From positions 1 through 64,000 of the forward strand of contig JADHNZ010000001.1 of NCBI GenBank assembly GCA_016779225.1: DNA of 64,000 nt, written 5' to 3'. Positions 50,986-60,798 of this stretch are shown piece by piece; the first letter of the stretch is position 1, and every line of letters begins with the position of its first letter. The DNA is from Planctomycetota bacterium. GTDB lineage: Bacteria > Planctomycetota > UBA1135 > GCA-002686595. Position numbers and translations under genes: made by a program. The notes under the pieces were generated by a model that searched no databases, was not told where the DNA came from, and saw nothing but the letters and a program-made list of their open reading frames with translations.

Positions 50986-53900
50986 CGGTCCACGCTCCCC
51001 AGGACCCGGGACGGGGCCTCGTAGGACACGCCCAGCCAGTTGAACCGCGGCGTGGCGCGCCAGCCGTGGGCGCTGCCCATGATCGGATCGAAGCTCCCGG
51101 CGGGATACTCCACGAAGAAGCGCCACTCGAGCCGGTCAGAGATGACCTCGAGAGGCAGCTCACGGCCTCCGTCGTCGTCGAACCACTCCCACAGGCCGGC
51201 CGTCTCCCGCGGCTCCGCGTCCCAGGGCGCCCCGGCGTCCGAGCGAACCAGCACGCCGATGCGCGCGCCGCCCGCCGGAGGCGGCTCGCTCTCGAAGGCG
51301 AATGAGCCCCAGAAGCCTCCGGGTCGCGTGCGCTCGAGCCCGAGATAGGCGAGCTCCGGGGCGTCGGCGCGCGGCGTCCAGCGGTCCCAGTAGCGGAAGG
51401 GGAAGAGGATCACGGGAGCGCCGGCGGCGTGGCTGGCCGGGGCCGTGCCGAAGCGTCCGCGGAAGAGGCCGTTGCCGTTGGCGTCCTGCTGCCCGGGCTC
51501 CGCGGAGGTGCGCGGCATGGACAGGGTGCCTCCGTTGAGGCGCGTGTAGTGGATCAGCTCGTCCTCGATCAGGACGGTGCCGCTCTGCGGGAAGCCGTCG
51601 GCGTCAGCGAGGGGCAGCTCTGCGTCACCGGCGCTGATGCCTCCCGCCAGGGTGGTCACCGGCATCCAGTCCATGAACTGGACGGGCTCCGTCAGGCCGT
51701 GGGGCTGCACATCGGTCCCGAGCAGGCCGCGACCGAGGGGGCCGACCGTGATCAGGCCCTGGCCCGGATCAAGGGCCTCGTAGCACACGATCTCCTCGCC
51801 GATGCGCAGGAGTCCGGCGTCCTGGGGTAGGCGGCTCAGGACATCAGCAGGCTCTCCCAGGTTGCCCTGGGGCAGGCGCAGCTGCCGCTGCAGCACGGGG
51901 AAGATGGCCCCGTCGGGCGCGACCTCTCCGGCGAGGATGAGGGAGCCGCCCTGGGCCGCGTAGGCCGGCTGACTGCCCCCGAACCCGATGCCGAAGAGGC
52001 GCTCGGGGAAGAGGACCTCATCCACCACGGCGTCCACGGTGCTGCCCCGGTTCTGGAACTCGCCGCCGATCACGACGCCGGCCACCGTGCGCGGGCGCTC
52101 ACCGCTCGGGTGCTTGGCGATGCGCGCGCGCAGGCGCGTGTCCGCCGGCAGGGGCCCCTGCACGCCGGGGTCCACCGCCGCGATGGGCTCGACGAGCGGC
52201 GCGTTGAAGGCGACCAGCGTCTGGAAGCGCTCCTGCGGCTCGGTCGGCACGAACTGGGCCTCGGCCGTCGCCACGACGCCGCCGCCGCCCGCGGGGTCCA
52301 CCTCCCAGCCGTAGAGGGGCCGCTCGGCCGCCGCCCGGTGCGCGCGATGCACGGTCATGGGCCAGCCCGGGTGAGTCGGGTCCGCGGCCGAGACGAAGAC
52401 GCGATCCTGGGCGCCGGGACGCCCGCGGTTGGTGTCGCCGGGCGTGAGGTGCCACACGGGGAGGACCTGGGTCCCGGTGGGGTGGTCGTGGCTCGAGGTC
52501 CCCAGCACTCCTCGGAAGCGGAACCATGAGCCCACCGAGCGCGTCAGGGGGAAGTCCCCGTCCTCGGCCGCGCCCAGCCGCGGCTCCCAGATGACGCCCG
52601 CGCGGCCGCTGGCGACGGGGCTCGGCGCGGGCGCGGCGGCGGCGGATCCGGTGGGCGCCGGCGGCACGGTGTCCGCCATGCCCGAGCCCAGGGCCGGAGC
52701 GCCGAGGGTGATGCTGCCGGTGCCGCCTCCCGGGGGCGGACTCCCGGAGCTCGGCGGCAGGCCGCCGGCTCCTCCGCCGCCGCCTCCGCCCCCTCCGCCG
52801 CCGGGCACATCCGGGCGCACGGGAGCGCTGGTGAAGTCGGGGCGCACGCAGGCGGTGTAGAGGACATTCAGCGCGCCAGGGTCACAGCGCACCAGCTGCC
52901 CGAAGCCCACCTGGATCTCGTCGTAGCGGATCCACTCCGTGAACTCGGCCTGGTCGACGCGCGTCAGCTGGGCGTACTCGCTGACCACGCCCTGGCCGGC
53001 CCCTGCCCCGGCCCCCTGGCCAGCCCCGGAGCTCCCCTGCCCGGCACCCTGCTGTCCCCCGGCTGGCTCGGGCGGGAGGAACGAGATGTCCGACGCGCCA
53101 GGAGCAGGCACGGAGATCGGGATCACGAACACCCCGTAGCTCGGCACCTCGTCCACCGGCAGCTCGAGCTGCTCGTCCACGATGAAGTCGCGCCAGTCCA
53201 GAACGAAGACCCGCGTACCCCCGATCAGGTCGCTCGCCTCGCCGGGGATCTGGAGCTCGCTCAGGACCTGGTCCCCCCGCGCCGCGATCGAGAGGGTGTC
53301 CCCCGACCAGCCGGAGTAGCGCACCAGCTCGACCCCGCCCAGCGGCTTGTTGGTCGTGCTCGAGCTGCCCGGGGGCACAGCGTCGCCCTGACCCGAGCCG
53401 TTGCCCGCGTTCCAGCGCAGCTGGAGGAGCGCGGCGTAGCCGCCCGTGGGGCTGAACGCGCGCATCACATCGCCGCCGATGGGCGCGTTGGGGTCGTCTG
53501 CCGAGCGCAGCCGCAGCTGCGGGTTCGGCCGGTCCGCCTCGATGCCCTTGCCCCAGTCCGTCATGAACGGGCCCGCGAAGATCGGGTCCATGTCCGCCTC
53601 CGACTGGGGCGCCACGACCCGCGCCACGCGCCAGGGCCCCAGGTCCGAGGGGAGGACCGCGCCGCCCGCCGGGATGTTCGAGCTGGCGGGGATCGAGTAG
53701 CCGTAGGCCTGGACCGTCGTCCCCGAGGGATACGAGGTGGTCAGCGTCCCGCGTGCCAGCGCGGCCGGGATGGTCACATCCGCAGGGTCGGTGGCCTCAC
53801 GGTCGTGCATCTCGCGGGCGAAGCGCCCGCCGAAGCCCGCGAGCGGGCCGGCCTCGTTGAAGGTGCAGTTCAGCCCTCCGCTGGTGAGGACATACTCGAC

Positions 53901-56303
53901 GAGCTCGGTGCCGATGCGCGCCACGCCCTGGACGGGGAAGCCCTCGGTGCGCTCGAGCGGGATGAAGCCGTCCGCGTCGGAGATGGGCCCGGTGGTGATC
54001 GACTGTCCCTGGCGCCGCACCCCCACGGCGAGGCCGTTGACGAGCAGGCCCAGCTGGTCCGGGCGCGTGCCGCTCACATCGAGGGCCAGGTGATGCCAGA
54101 CGCCCACGGGCAGGCCGGGTCCCTCGCCCGCGGCGATCGCGTAGCGCAGCTCGGACGCCTCGCGCTCGGGCGTGTCGGGGTGGTCGCCGAAGCCGTCGAG
54201 GACGCGCACCACCAGGTCCGGCCCCTCGAGCAGGATCTGCACCCGGTCGCTCTCGACGGCAGTCCCCGCCACATCCAGCAGGGTCGAGTCGCCCACCTGA
54301 CGCAGCTGGAACCAGGCCTGGAACGAGAGCGCGCGCAGCAGGTTCAGCTCCGCCTCCGAGGTCCAGCCCACGAGCTGGCTGGCGGGGTCGCGCACGATGC
54401 TGCCGGTCTCGGCGATCCAGCGCCCCTCGAGGCTCGAGGTCTCCTGGTCGAAGTGCAGGGCGTGGCCGTTCCAGAGGGGTGCGTCCGGCACACGCGCCGG
54501 CCAGAGCTGCGCGAAGCCATCGTCCTCGCGGGAGGCAAACACGCGCTGGGGCTGGACCTCCTCACCGGCGCGGTCGAACACCGGCTCGCTCAGGCCGGGC
54601 ACGAACGCGCTGCCGCCGACGGTCCCCATGTGAGCGGCGAAGCGGGAGGGCGGCACGACCACGCCATCGAAGCGCACGACTGGCTGGGGCCCGGTGGCCC
54701 ACCAGGCGGACTCGCGGTCGAGGCGCACGGCCTCCTCCAGGTCCACCTGCCGGCTGAGGAGCTCGAACAGCGGACCCGGCGGCGAGATCAGCTCCCAGCG
54801 ATCACGATCGGCGCGGGCGCGCTCGACGCCGCTGCGCGCGGCCACCGCCGAGCGCAGGTGCATCCCGTACACCTCCCGCGAGGTGAACGCGAAGGGCATG
54901 GTCGAGAAGGCCAGCCGGCTGTCGTTGGCGTTGAGGCCGTTGAGGTACAGCGCGGTCGCGTCGAGCGGGTCCAGGAACCCGGTGTCCCCCTCGAGGAGCT
55001 CGGGACGACTGGGCGCATCCTCGGGCAGGGTGTCCAGCCCGGCGGCCGGGAGCACGACCCGCTCGAGGAAGTCCTGCCAGCCGTCGATGGGTCGGGACTG
55101 CTGCACGACCGTGGCCAGGTCCCGCGCCTCCGAGGCCGTGATGCGCTCGTTGCGCCCGGCCACCTGCAGGCCCTCGAAGAGCACCTCGAGCACGGCCGCA
55201 GGGGCCGTGTTCAGGTTCACCGGCCGACGCGCCAGGGGGCGCACCGTCGAGCGCCACGGATCGAAGCCGTGCTCGAGGGCCTGGTCCAGGACCAGGGTGC
55301 CGCCGCGGGCACGCCGCATCACGATGCGGTACTCGTCCACCTGCCCATCGGAGATCCAAACGGTGGTGCCCTCGGCGAACCAGCGGTCCTCCTCGACACG
55401 AATGGTGTAGGTCTCGAAGGGCGTGACACCGCTGAGCAGGCGCGTCGGCCGCTGCCAGGTGCGCCCGGCGGCAATGTCCCCGTGGACGGTGCCCAGCTCG
55501 CGCATGCGCGCACGCAGCGCGGGGTCGATGCTGCCGGCCACCGCGTAGGCGTCGAGCTCCGCGAGCTGCTCGAACGCATCGAGCCCGCGCAGCCCGGTGC
55601 TCGCCGTCGCAATGCGCCACAGGGGCAGCGCGTAGGCGCGCTGGTCGATGGCATGGTCCCCCACGCCGTGCTGGACGGGCGGGAGCGGGCCGTCAGTGGA
55701 CCACTTGCCGTCGTCGTCCTCCACGGCGCCGAGGCCACGGGTCAGGCCGGTCAGCCCGCCGTCCGGGCCGCTCGACTTGCCGGACCACTGGATCCACTCC
55801 CCGCGCAGGATCAGGACCCCAGAGTCCGGGAAGGCCGCGAGGTTGTTGACCGGAATGACATCCTGGTCGGCGGGCTCGACCGGACGCGAGAGACGGCCGC
55901 GCAGCCCGGTCAGGTTGCCCAGCACGAACGGGCTCGCGCTGTCGAGGTCGATGCGCCCCGACTCGTCCCACACCTCCAGGTCCCACATGGCCCCGCGGGG
56001 ATCGTGAGGGTCCAGGAACTCCTTGGGCAGGCTGCGCGGAACGAGCAGCTCGTCAGGACCGTCGGACCAGGGCGTCTCATCGAAGGCCGGGTGCGACCCC
56101 GAGAGATGCGCGCGCGCGTGGCGCGCCGCGGAGCTGAGCCCCAGGCGCGCCTCGGCGCGGTCGGCCGCCTGGGCGCCCGCCGAGGAGGCGTTGCGCGCCG
56201 TCGCGAGGAACGGCGCGGTGAGGACCAGCAGCGCGAGCAGCACCACAAGGACCGCGATGAGCACGAAGCCGGCCTCGCCGCGGGGAGCGCGGGGGGTCCT
56301 CAT
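50982..56303 (-). CDS. Giant GspK-like pseudopilin with LamG/ConA-like domain
   Basis: At 1773 residues this is about five times the size of ordinary GspK. The leader is GEAGFVLIAVLVVLLALLVL without Glu+5, as in GspK. The family hallmark RRPVNLNTAPAAVLEVLFEG lies near residue 360. A LamG/concanavalin-like domain (about 655-775) shows VGVWHHLALDVSG and LGLLVNGLAVG. Gly/Gln-rich (about 1075-1105) and poly-Gly (about 1165-1185) linkers separate further beta-rich parts. It should sit at the pseudopilus tip and may bind glycans or cargo. The ATG giving MRTPRAPRGE overlaps the preceding stop. Confidence 0.85.
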   Translation of the reverse strand: MRTPRAPRGEAGFVLIAVLVVLLALLVLTAPFLATARNASSAGAQAADRAEARLGLSSAARHARAHLSGSHPAFDETPWSDGPDELLVPRSLPKEFLDPHDPRGAMWDLEVWDESGRIDLDSASPFVLGNLTGLRGRLSRPVEPADQDVIPVNNLAAFPDSGVLILRGEWIQWSGKSSGPDGGLTGLTRGLGAVEDDDGKWSTDGPLPPVQHGVGDHAIDQRAYALPLWRIATASTGLRGLDAFEQLAELDAYAVAGSIDPALRARMRELGTVHGDIAAGRTWQRPTRLLSGVTPFETYTIRVEEDRWFAEGTTVWISDGQVDEYRIVMRRARGGTLVLDQALEHGFDPWRSTVRPLARRPVNLNTAPAAVLEVLFEGLQVAGRNERITASEARDLATVVQQSRPIDGWQDFLERVVLPAAGLDTLPEDAPSRPELLEGDTGFLDPLDATALYLNGLNANDSRLAFSTMPFAFTSREVYGMHLRSAVAARSGVERARADRDRWELISPPGPLFELLSRQVDLEEAVRLDRESAWWATGPQPVVRFDGVVVPPSRFAAHMGTVGGSAFVPGLSEPVFDRAGEEVQPQRVFASREDDGFAQLWPARVPDAPLWNGHALHFDQETSSLEGRWIAETGSIVRDPASQLVGWTSEAELNLLRALSFQAWFQLRQVGDSTLLDVAGTAVESDRVQILLEGPDLVVRVLDGFGDHPDTPEREASELRYAIAAGEGPGLPVGVWHHLALDVSGTRPDQLGLLVNGLAVGVRRQGQSITTGPISDADGFIPLERTEGFPVQGVARIGTELVEYVLTSGGLNCTFNEAGPLAGFGGRFAREMHDREATDPADVTIPAALARGTLTTSYPSGTTVQAYGYSIPASSNIPAGGAVLPSDLGPWRVARVVAPQSEADMDPIFAGPFMTDWGKGIEADRPNPQLRLRSADDPNAPIGGDVMRAFSPTGGYAALLQLRWNAGNGSGQGDAVPPGSSSTTNKPLGGVELVRYSGWSGDTLSIAARGDQVLSELQIPGEASDLIGGTRVFVLDWRDFIVDEQLELPVDEVPSYGVFVIPISVPAPGASDISFLPPEPAGGQQGAGQGSSGAGQGAGAGAGQGVVSEYAQLTRVDQAEFTEWIRYDEIQVGFGQLVRCDPGALNVLYTACVRPDFTSAPVRPDVPGGGGGGGGGGGAGGLPPSSGSPPPGGGTGSITLGAPALGSGMADTVPPAPTGSAAAAPAPSPVASGRAGVIWEPRLGAAEDGDFPLTRSVGSWFRFRGVLGTSSHDHPTGTQVLPVWHLTPGDTNRGRPGAQDRVFVSAADPTHPGWPMTVHRAHRAAAERPLYGWEVDPAGGGGVVATAEAQFVPTEPQERFQTLVAFNAPLVEPIAAVDPGVQGPLPADTRLRARIAKHPSGERPRTVAGVVIGGEFQNRGSTVDAVVDEVLFPERLFGIGFGGSQPAYAAQGGSLILAGEVAPDGAIFPVLQRQLRLPQGNLGEPADVLSRLPQDAGLLRIGEEIVCYEALDPGQGLITVGPLGRGLLGTDVQPHGLTEPVQFMDWMPVTTLAGGISAGDAELPLADADGFPQSGTVLIEDELIHYTRLNGGTLSMPRTSAEPGQQDANGNGLFRGRFGTAPASHAAGAPVILFPFRYWDRWTPRADAPELAYLGLERTRPGGFWGSFAFESEPPPAGGARIGVLVRSDAGAPWDAEPRETAGLWEWFDDDGGRELPLEVISDRLEWRFFVEYPAGSFDPIMGSAHGWRATPRFNWLGVSYEAPSRVLGSVDR

Positions 56304-57349
56304 CCCTCCACCGTCCCGTACAGGCCCACGCGCACCAGGTCCTCTGTGCCGTCCTCGTACTCGAGGACCAGCTCGAGGGGCGCGGGGTGGCGCCGCGGAT
56401 CGAGGGCCCCCGTCGGAGTGAAGTGGATCTCGGTCGCGCTCTCCTTGGACAGCGTCACCCCCACCGGCAGGAGCGTCTCGTCCCCCGCGCGCACGACGGC
56501 GAGCACCAGGTCGTCCACCTGCGCCCGCAGGCCGCCCGTGCCCCCACCCACGAGGAGCGGTCCCTCGGGCTCCCACACGCGGCCTTCAGCGGCCACGGCT
56601 CCGACCTGAACATCGTCCACGAGGGCGCGCAGGACGCTGCGGTCGTACTCGAGGCGCACGCGACACCAGCGGCCCGTGGGCAGGACGCCGGGCACGGACT
56701 CGAGGCGGATGCGCCCGCCCTTCGCCGCGCGTCCCGTCGCGCCCTCGACCTCCTGCACGAACCACCCCGAGAGCGAGCCGTCGGAGCGCAGCTCCAAGCC
56801 GGCAACCGCGCCGAGGTCCGCCAGCCGGGTGCCCGTGGCCTGGGTCACGCGCACGGCGAGCTCGAGGGCAAAGCCCTCACGCGGATCGCAGGCCGGATCC
56901 TCGTCGAGGGCCACGGCCAGCCGCGCCGAGGGGGGCGCGGCGGCGAAGTCGAGGGCACGGCCGAGGTGCCCCGCGTCCGTGCGCGGGACCTCACCACCCA
57001 CGATCTCGGCCGGCGGGCCGAAGCCCTCCACCAGGCCCTCGTCCTCGAAGCGCCAGGTGCCGACGACCCGCAGGCCCTCCGCCTGGAGCAGGCCCGTCGC
57101 CCGATCGATGCGCACGCGCGCGGCCGCGCGGCGCGCCACGGCCTCGTTGCGCGCAAGGCGCAGGGTGCTCGTGACGGTCGAGAGGGCCGTCCTCCTGCCC
57201 GGGTCCAGGTTCGCCAGGGAGCCCGCGCCCACGCCCAGCACCAGCGCGAGCAGGCCCATCACGATGAGCAGCTCGAGCAGGGTGAGACCGGCGCGCGGCC
57301 CGTGCGGTCCACGGGTCCCGCCGCTCGTGGGGCGGGGGGCGGGAGTCAC
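56300..57349 (-). CDS. GspH-like pseudopilin with LamG-like insertion
   Basis: The 349-residue protein has a prepilin leader (RAGLTLLELLIVMGLLALVL, Glu+5) and the GspH-type start of the mature domain (STVTSTLRLARNEAVARRAA). Residues about 95-290 form a ConA/LamG-like domain: HLGRALDFAAAPPSARLAVA, FALELAVRVTQATGTRLADL, PTGRWCRVRLEYDRSVLRAL. The end (TEIHFTPTGALDPRRHPAPL) returns to the GspH pattern. GspH is normally about 170 residues, so the fold appears inserted into the pilin domain. It overlaps both neighbours by 4 bp. Confidence 0.85.
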   Translation of the reverse strand: MTPAPRPTSGGTRGPHGPRAGLTLLELLIVMGLLALVLGVGAGSLANLDPGRRTALSTVTSTLRLARNEAVARRAAARVRIDRATGLLQAEGLRVVGTWRFEDEGLVEGFGPPAEIVGGEVPRTDAGHLGRALDFAAAPPSARLAVALDEDPACDPREGFALELAVRVTQATGTRLADLGAVAGLELRSDGSLSGWFVQEVEGATGRAAKGGRIRLESVPGVLPTGRWCRVRLEYDRSVLRALVDDVQVGAVAAEGRVWEPEGPLLVGGGTGGLRAQVDDLVLAVVRAGDETLLPVGVTLSKESATEIHFTPTGALDPRRHPAPLELVLEYEDGTEDLVRVGLYGTVEG

Positions 57350-57996
57350 TGGGTGGGATCCTCCACCACGGTGAAGTTGCCGATGTCGTCGTCGGTGCCG
57401 AACACGCCGTCGGGGCCGGCCGAGAGCAGCTGGAAGGTGCCGCGGTTGTACGGGTCCCCGGTCACGGGATTCACAAGGGCCTGCACGCGCTCCTCGAGGG
57501 GCTCGCCGGTCTCGTCGAAGGTGACATACACGCAGGGCTCGTCGTAGTCGCGCCTGTGGAAGTAGGCGATCGGGTTGCCCCAGTCGTCCGCGAGCTCGAA
57601 GGCCGCGCCAGAGGTGAAGACCGTGTGGGACTGGCGCGTGTCATCGCCGTCCGTGTTGATCAGCCGTCCCTCATCGGGCTCCGAGCCGCGCGCGCCATCC
57701 TTGGGCCAGAGGGCAATGACCAGCATCTCGGCGCCCATGTTGGTGGCCGTCGGCTTGGGGTCGAGGGTGCGGGGAAAGGAGGACGGCGGGTGGTCGCCCG
57801 CATCCAGCTCGTGCTCCTTGATCTGCGCCTCGAGCGTCGCGATGAAGCTGCGCGTGGCGCCCACGCGCACGGTCTCGGAGGCCCCTGCTCCGGTCTGGAT
57901 CAGGAAGAAGGTGAGGATCCCGAGGATCACCATCACGGCCAGCAGCTCGATGAGGGTGAAGCCGGCGCGGAGCGCTGAGGAGGGAGGGGTCTTCAT
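57346..57996 (-). CDS. GspG-like major pseudopilin
   Basis: The 216-residue product has a canonical leader (RAGFTLIELLAVMVILGILT, Glu+5) and a C-terminal segment SAGPDGVFGTDDDIGNF, the acidic calcium-binding loop typical of GspG. GspG forms the shaft of the type II secretion pseudopilus. The length is above the usual 140-150 residues because of an insert (about 85-150). It heads the G-H-K-J-I order and is expected to be the most abundant subunit. Confidence 0.88.
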   Translation of the reverse strand: MKTPPSSALRAGFTLIELLAVMVILGILTFFLIQTGAGASETVRVGATRSFIATLEAQIKEHELDAGDHPPSSFPRTLDPKPTATNMGAEMLVIALWPKDGARGSEPDEGRLINTDGDDTRQSHTVFTSGAAFELADDWGNPIAYFHRRDYDEPCVYVTFDETGEPLEERVQALVNPVTGDPYNRGTFQLLSAGPDGVFGTDDDIGNFTVVEDPTQ

Positions 57997-58030
57997 GGAT
58001 CAGGAGGGGCGGAGCGCGCGCCCGGGGAGG

Positions 58031-60796
58031 TCACTGCTGCTTGCGGCGCACGACGCGGACCTCGTCGAAGGTCACCTCGCAGGTCCGGCCCTGGTCGCCC
58101 TCGACCATCAGCCCGAAGCGCATCCCGCTGGTCCCGGCGAAGAGCCGCGACATGGGGATGTTCCCCAGGACCTCCTGGCCGTCGACGAACAGGTCCACCA
58201 CGGTCTCGGAGCCCTCGCCGCGGCGGACGATGCCGAGGCGGAGCGGGACGCCGGGCTCCCACGCCGTGGTGAAGAGGTCCGTGGTGTCGTTGTCGAGCTC
58301 GCCCTGCTTGGCGAACTCGGCCTGGATGGGCTCCACGGCGGCCGCGCTGCCAAACGCGCGGGCGAGCCGCACGGCGGCAAGGGTCTGGCTCTCGGAGGTG
58401 CGGCTGACGCGCTCGCGCGAGAGGAAGACCCCCACGCGCGCGCGCGTCTCGGCCGAGACCGTGACGAGGGCCTCGAAGGAGAGGAACGCATCCACGGGCT
58501 CCTCGCGGAACACGCGCACGGCGCCGCGGGTCTCGAAGAGGCCGGCGAGCCGCACGGAGCCCTCCTCGAGCGTCACCTCGGGGCCGAAGCCGATGTCCGT
58601 GGTCCACCCGTTGCCGAGCAGCATCCCCGACGGGCGCGTGAACGAGTCGGACCAGACCTCCTTGGCCTCGTGGTCCACGATGCGGGCGGCCTGGGCCTCG
58701 GCGTACTGGCGCACGGGATCCGCCGGATCCCGGAGGAACTCGGCCAGCTCTCCGTAGCGCGAGAGGGCCTCGCGGCTGTCCCCCTCGGCATAGGCACACC
58801 ACGCGAGGCCACTGCGCGCAGCGGCCAGGCCGCGGTCCTCGGCGAGCGCGGCGTTGAACGACGCCTCCGCAGCCTCGACCTGCCCCTGGTCGAGCAGGTT
58901 GAAGCCCCTCCGGGCGTGGACGCCCGCGCGCGAGGGATCGAGGCCCAGGGCGCGCTCGAAGTAGAGCTCTGCGTCCGCGGTGCGCCCCTCGAGCTGAGCG
59001 ACGCGTCCCATGGCGATGAGGGCCTGGGCGAAGTCGAGCTCCTGATCGAGCGCCTGACGCAGCATCTGGGACGCCCCGGCCAGGTCGTCCTGGGCCATCA
59101 GCAGGCGCGCGCGCTGGAAGAGGGTCCAGGCGTCCGTGGGGTCCGCCTGCCAGGCCTGCTCGATGAAGGCGCTGGCCTCCTCGGGGTGCCCGGTGATCTC
59201 GGCCAGCCACGAGAGCGCGCGCCAGGCCTCACTCGCCCGGAAGGGATCGCTCTCGGCAGCGAGGCTCAGCTTGCGGCGCGCCTCCAGGGGGTTCCCCGCA
59301 CGCAGCGCGGCGACGCCCGAGGCCACGAGCAGGTCGAAGGAGGCGCCCGCCCCCTCCTCCACCAGGACCTCGGCGGCGGCCGTGGCCTCCGCCAGGGCGT
59401 CCTCGTCGCCGGCCAGCAGGGCGGCGGCCAGGAGGCCCGCGATGGCGTCGGGGTCCTGGTCGTCGGCGGCGATGGCCCGCCCGAAGGCGGCGGCCGCCGC
59501 AGCGGGATCGCCGGCGGCGAGCAGGGCCTGCCCGAGGCTCCGGCGGGTCGCCACGCGAAGGGCTCGGCCCTGGGAGTCCCGCGGCTCGCGCCGCTCGGCC
59601 TCCTGCAGGTGGGCGACGGCCTCGGCGCCGCGACCGCGCTCGAGCAGGAACTGGCCGTAGGCCAGGCGCGCGAAGTGGTTGGCACCGTTCAGGCCGATCG
59701 CCTGCTGGAGGTGCTCCTCGGCGAGCTCGAAGAGGCGGTAGCGCGCCTCGAGCCGTCCGAGACGCGCCCACACCACGGCGTTGGTGCGCTGCCCTCCCTC
59801 GAGCAGGCCCTGGTAGAGGCGGAACGCCTCCTCGCCGCGGAACCCGGCCTCGTAGACCTCGGCCAGCTTCAGGACTGCGACCGGATCAGCCTGGCCGTCC
59901 TCGCCGAACACCCGCGTGCCCAGCTGTGCCAGCTCCACGGCCATCTCGAGCAGCCCGGGTGAGGTGTGCCGCTCGGCGATGCAGAGGTCCACCATCTCCA
60001 TGGCCTCCACGAGGTCGCCGGGCCGCAGCTGGTCCCCGACCCGCGCGAGGAACAGCGAGACCCGGTTGGGCGGCGTGTCGGCGAGGGCCCAGCTCGCCAG
60101 CCGCTCGGGCTCGAAGAGCACGGGCGGGAAGTTGGGCGGGTGCACGCGCTCCCCAGTCTCGGGGCGCACCTCGACGAACTCGATGGGCTCGTCGGGGCGG
60201 CTCGAGAGGGTGTAGCGGTCTCCGTTCACGATCGAGCCGAAGCGCAGGGCGCCGCCATTGGCCGGCTCGATCCAGTCATAGAGGCGCTTCCAGGAGGCGA
60301 TACGCTCGACACGCTCCTCCGCGGAGAGCAGGTCCTCATCGTCGCTCATGCCCGCGCCGCCTCCGACGCCGAGGTCCTCGAGCGCGCCGGCGCCCAGGTC
60401 CTCGCCCCCGGCGACCTCCCCGTCGAAGAGCCCCGGGCTGGGCATGACCGTCACCGGTGTGCGCAGCAGGCTGGAGTAGGCCGAGATGGCGAGCGTGGGC
60501 GCGGGCGGCGGCCAGAGGGCGTCGAGCCCAACCTGCGGCGGGGCCTCGAGGCCCAGGGGCGGGAGGGGCGCCGTGTCCCGCGGCGGAGTGAACAGGTCGC
60601 GCGGCAGGCGCTCGAGGTCCTCCCGCGCGGCCAGGGCCAGGCTGGGGTCGGGGGCGGGGTGCGCCTCGAGCTCCGGGGCGCGGCCGCCGCCGCCCCCGCG
60701 TCCGCGCTGCGTCCCCTCAGAGAGATCCGAGGCGACCCACCAGCCGAGGAGGGCCGCCGTGCACACGAAGACGAGCTGTTCCTGCTTGATGCCCAT
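58031..60796 (-). CDS. Membrane-anchored TPR protein with C-terminal ConA-like domain
   Basis: The 921-residue product has one N-terminal membrane helix (LVFVCTAALLGWWVASDL) and a Pro/Ala-rich stretch. From about residue 290 to 690 it has ten or more TPR units (EAFRLYQGLLEGGQRTNAVV, FARLAYGQFLLERGRGAEAV, ARRGFNLLDQGQVEAAEASF). The last 200 residues are beta-rich with FLSFEALVTVSAETRARVGV and VDLFVDGQEVLGNIP, again a ConA/LamG-like pattern. Placed between the PilO-like and GspG genes, it is probably a periplasmic scaffold of the secretion machine. Confidence 0.75.
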   Translation of the reverse strand: MGIKQEQLVFVCTAALLGWWVASDLSEGTQRGRGGGGGRAPELEAHPAPDPSLALAAREDLERLPRDLFTPPRDTAPLPPLGLEAPPQVGLDALWPPPAPTLAISAYSSLLRTPVTVMPSPGLFDGEVAGGEDLGAGALEDLGVGGGAGMSDDEDLLSAEERVERIASWKRLYDWIEPANGGALRFGSIVNGDRYTLSSRPDEPIEFVEVRPETGERVHPPNFPPVLFEPERLASWALADTPPNRVSLFLARVGDQLRPGDLVEAMEMVDLCIAERHTSPGLLEMAVELAQLGTRVFGEDGQADPVAVLKLAEVYEAGFRGEEAFRLYQGLLEGGQRTNAVVWARLGRLEARYRLFELAEEHLQQAIGLNGANHFARLAYGQFLLERGRGAEAVAHLQEAERREPRDSQGRALRVATRRSLGQALLAAGDPAAAAAAFGRAIAADDQDPDAIAGLLAAALLAGDEDALAEATAAAEVLVEEGAGASFDLLVASGVAALRAGNPLEARRKLSLAAESDPFRASEAWRALSWLAEITGHPEEASAFIEQAWQADPTDAWTLFQRARLLMAQDDLAGASQMLRQALDQELDFAQALIAMGRVAQLEGRTADAELYFERALGLDPSRAGVHARRGFNLLDQGQVEAAEASFNAALAEDRGLAAARSGLAWCAYAEGDSREALSRYGELAEFLRDPADPVRQYAEAQAARIVDHEAKEVWSDSFTRPSGMLLGNGWTTDIGFGPEVTLEEGSVRLAGLFETRGAVRVFREEPVDAFLSFEALVTVSAETRARVGVFLSRERVSRTSESQTLAAVRLARAFGSAAAVEPIQAEFAKQGELDNDTTDLFTTAWEPGVPLRLGIVRRGEGSETVVDLFVDGQEVLGNIPMSRLFAGTSGMRFGLMVEGDQGRTCEVTFDEVRVVRRKQQ

Positions 60797-60798
60797 GA

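Noticed and set aside
53805-56609. 934-aa open frame on the plus strand
   Set aside because: It is antisense to the giant GspK-like gene, with no signal peptide, motif or plausible start context.
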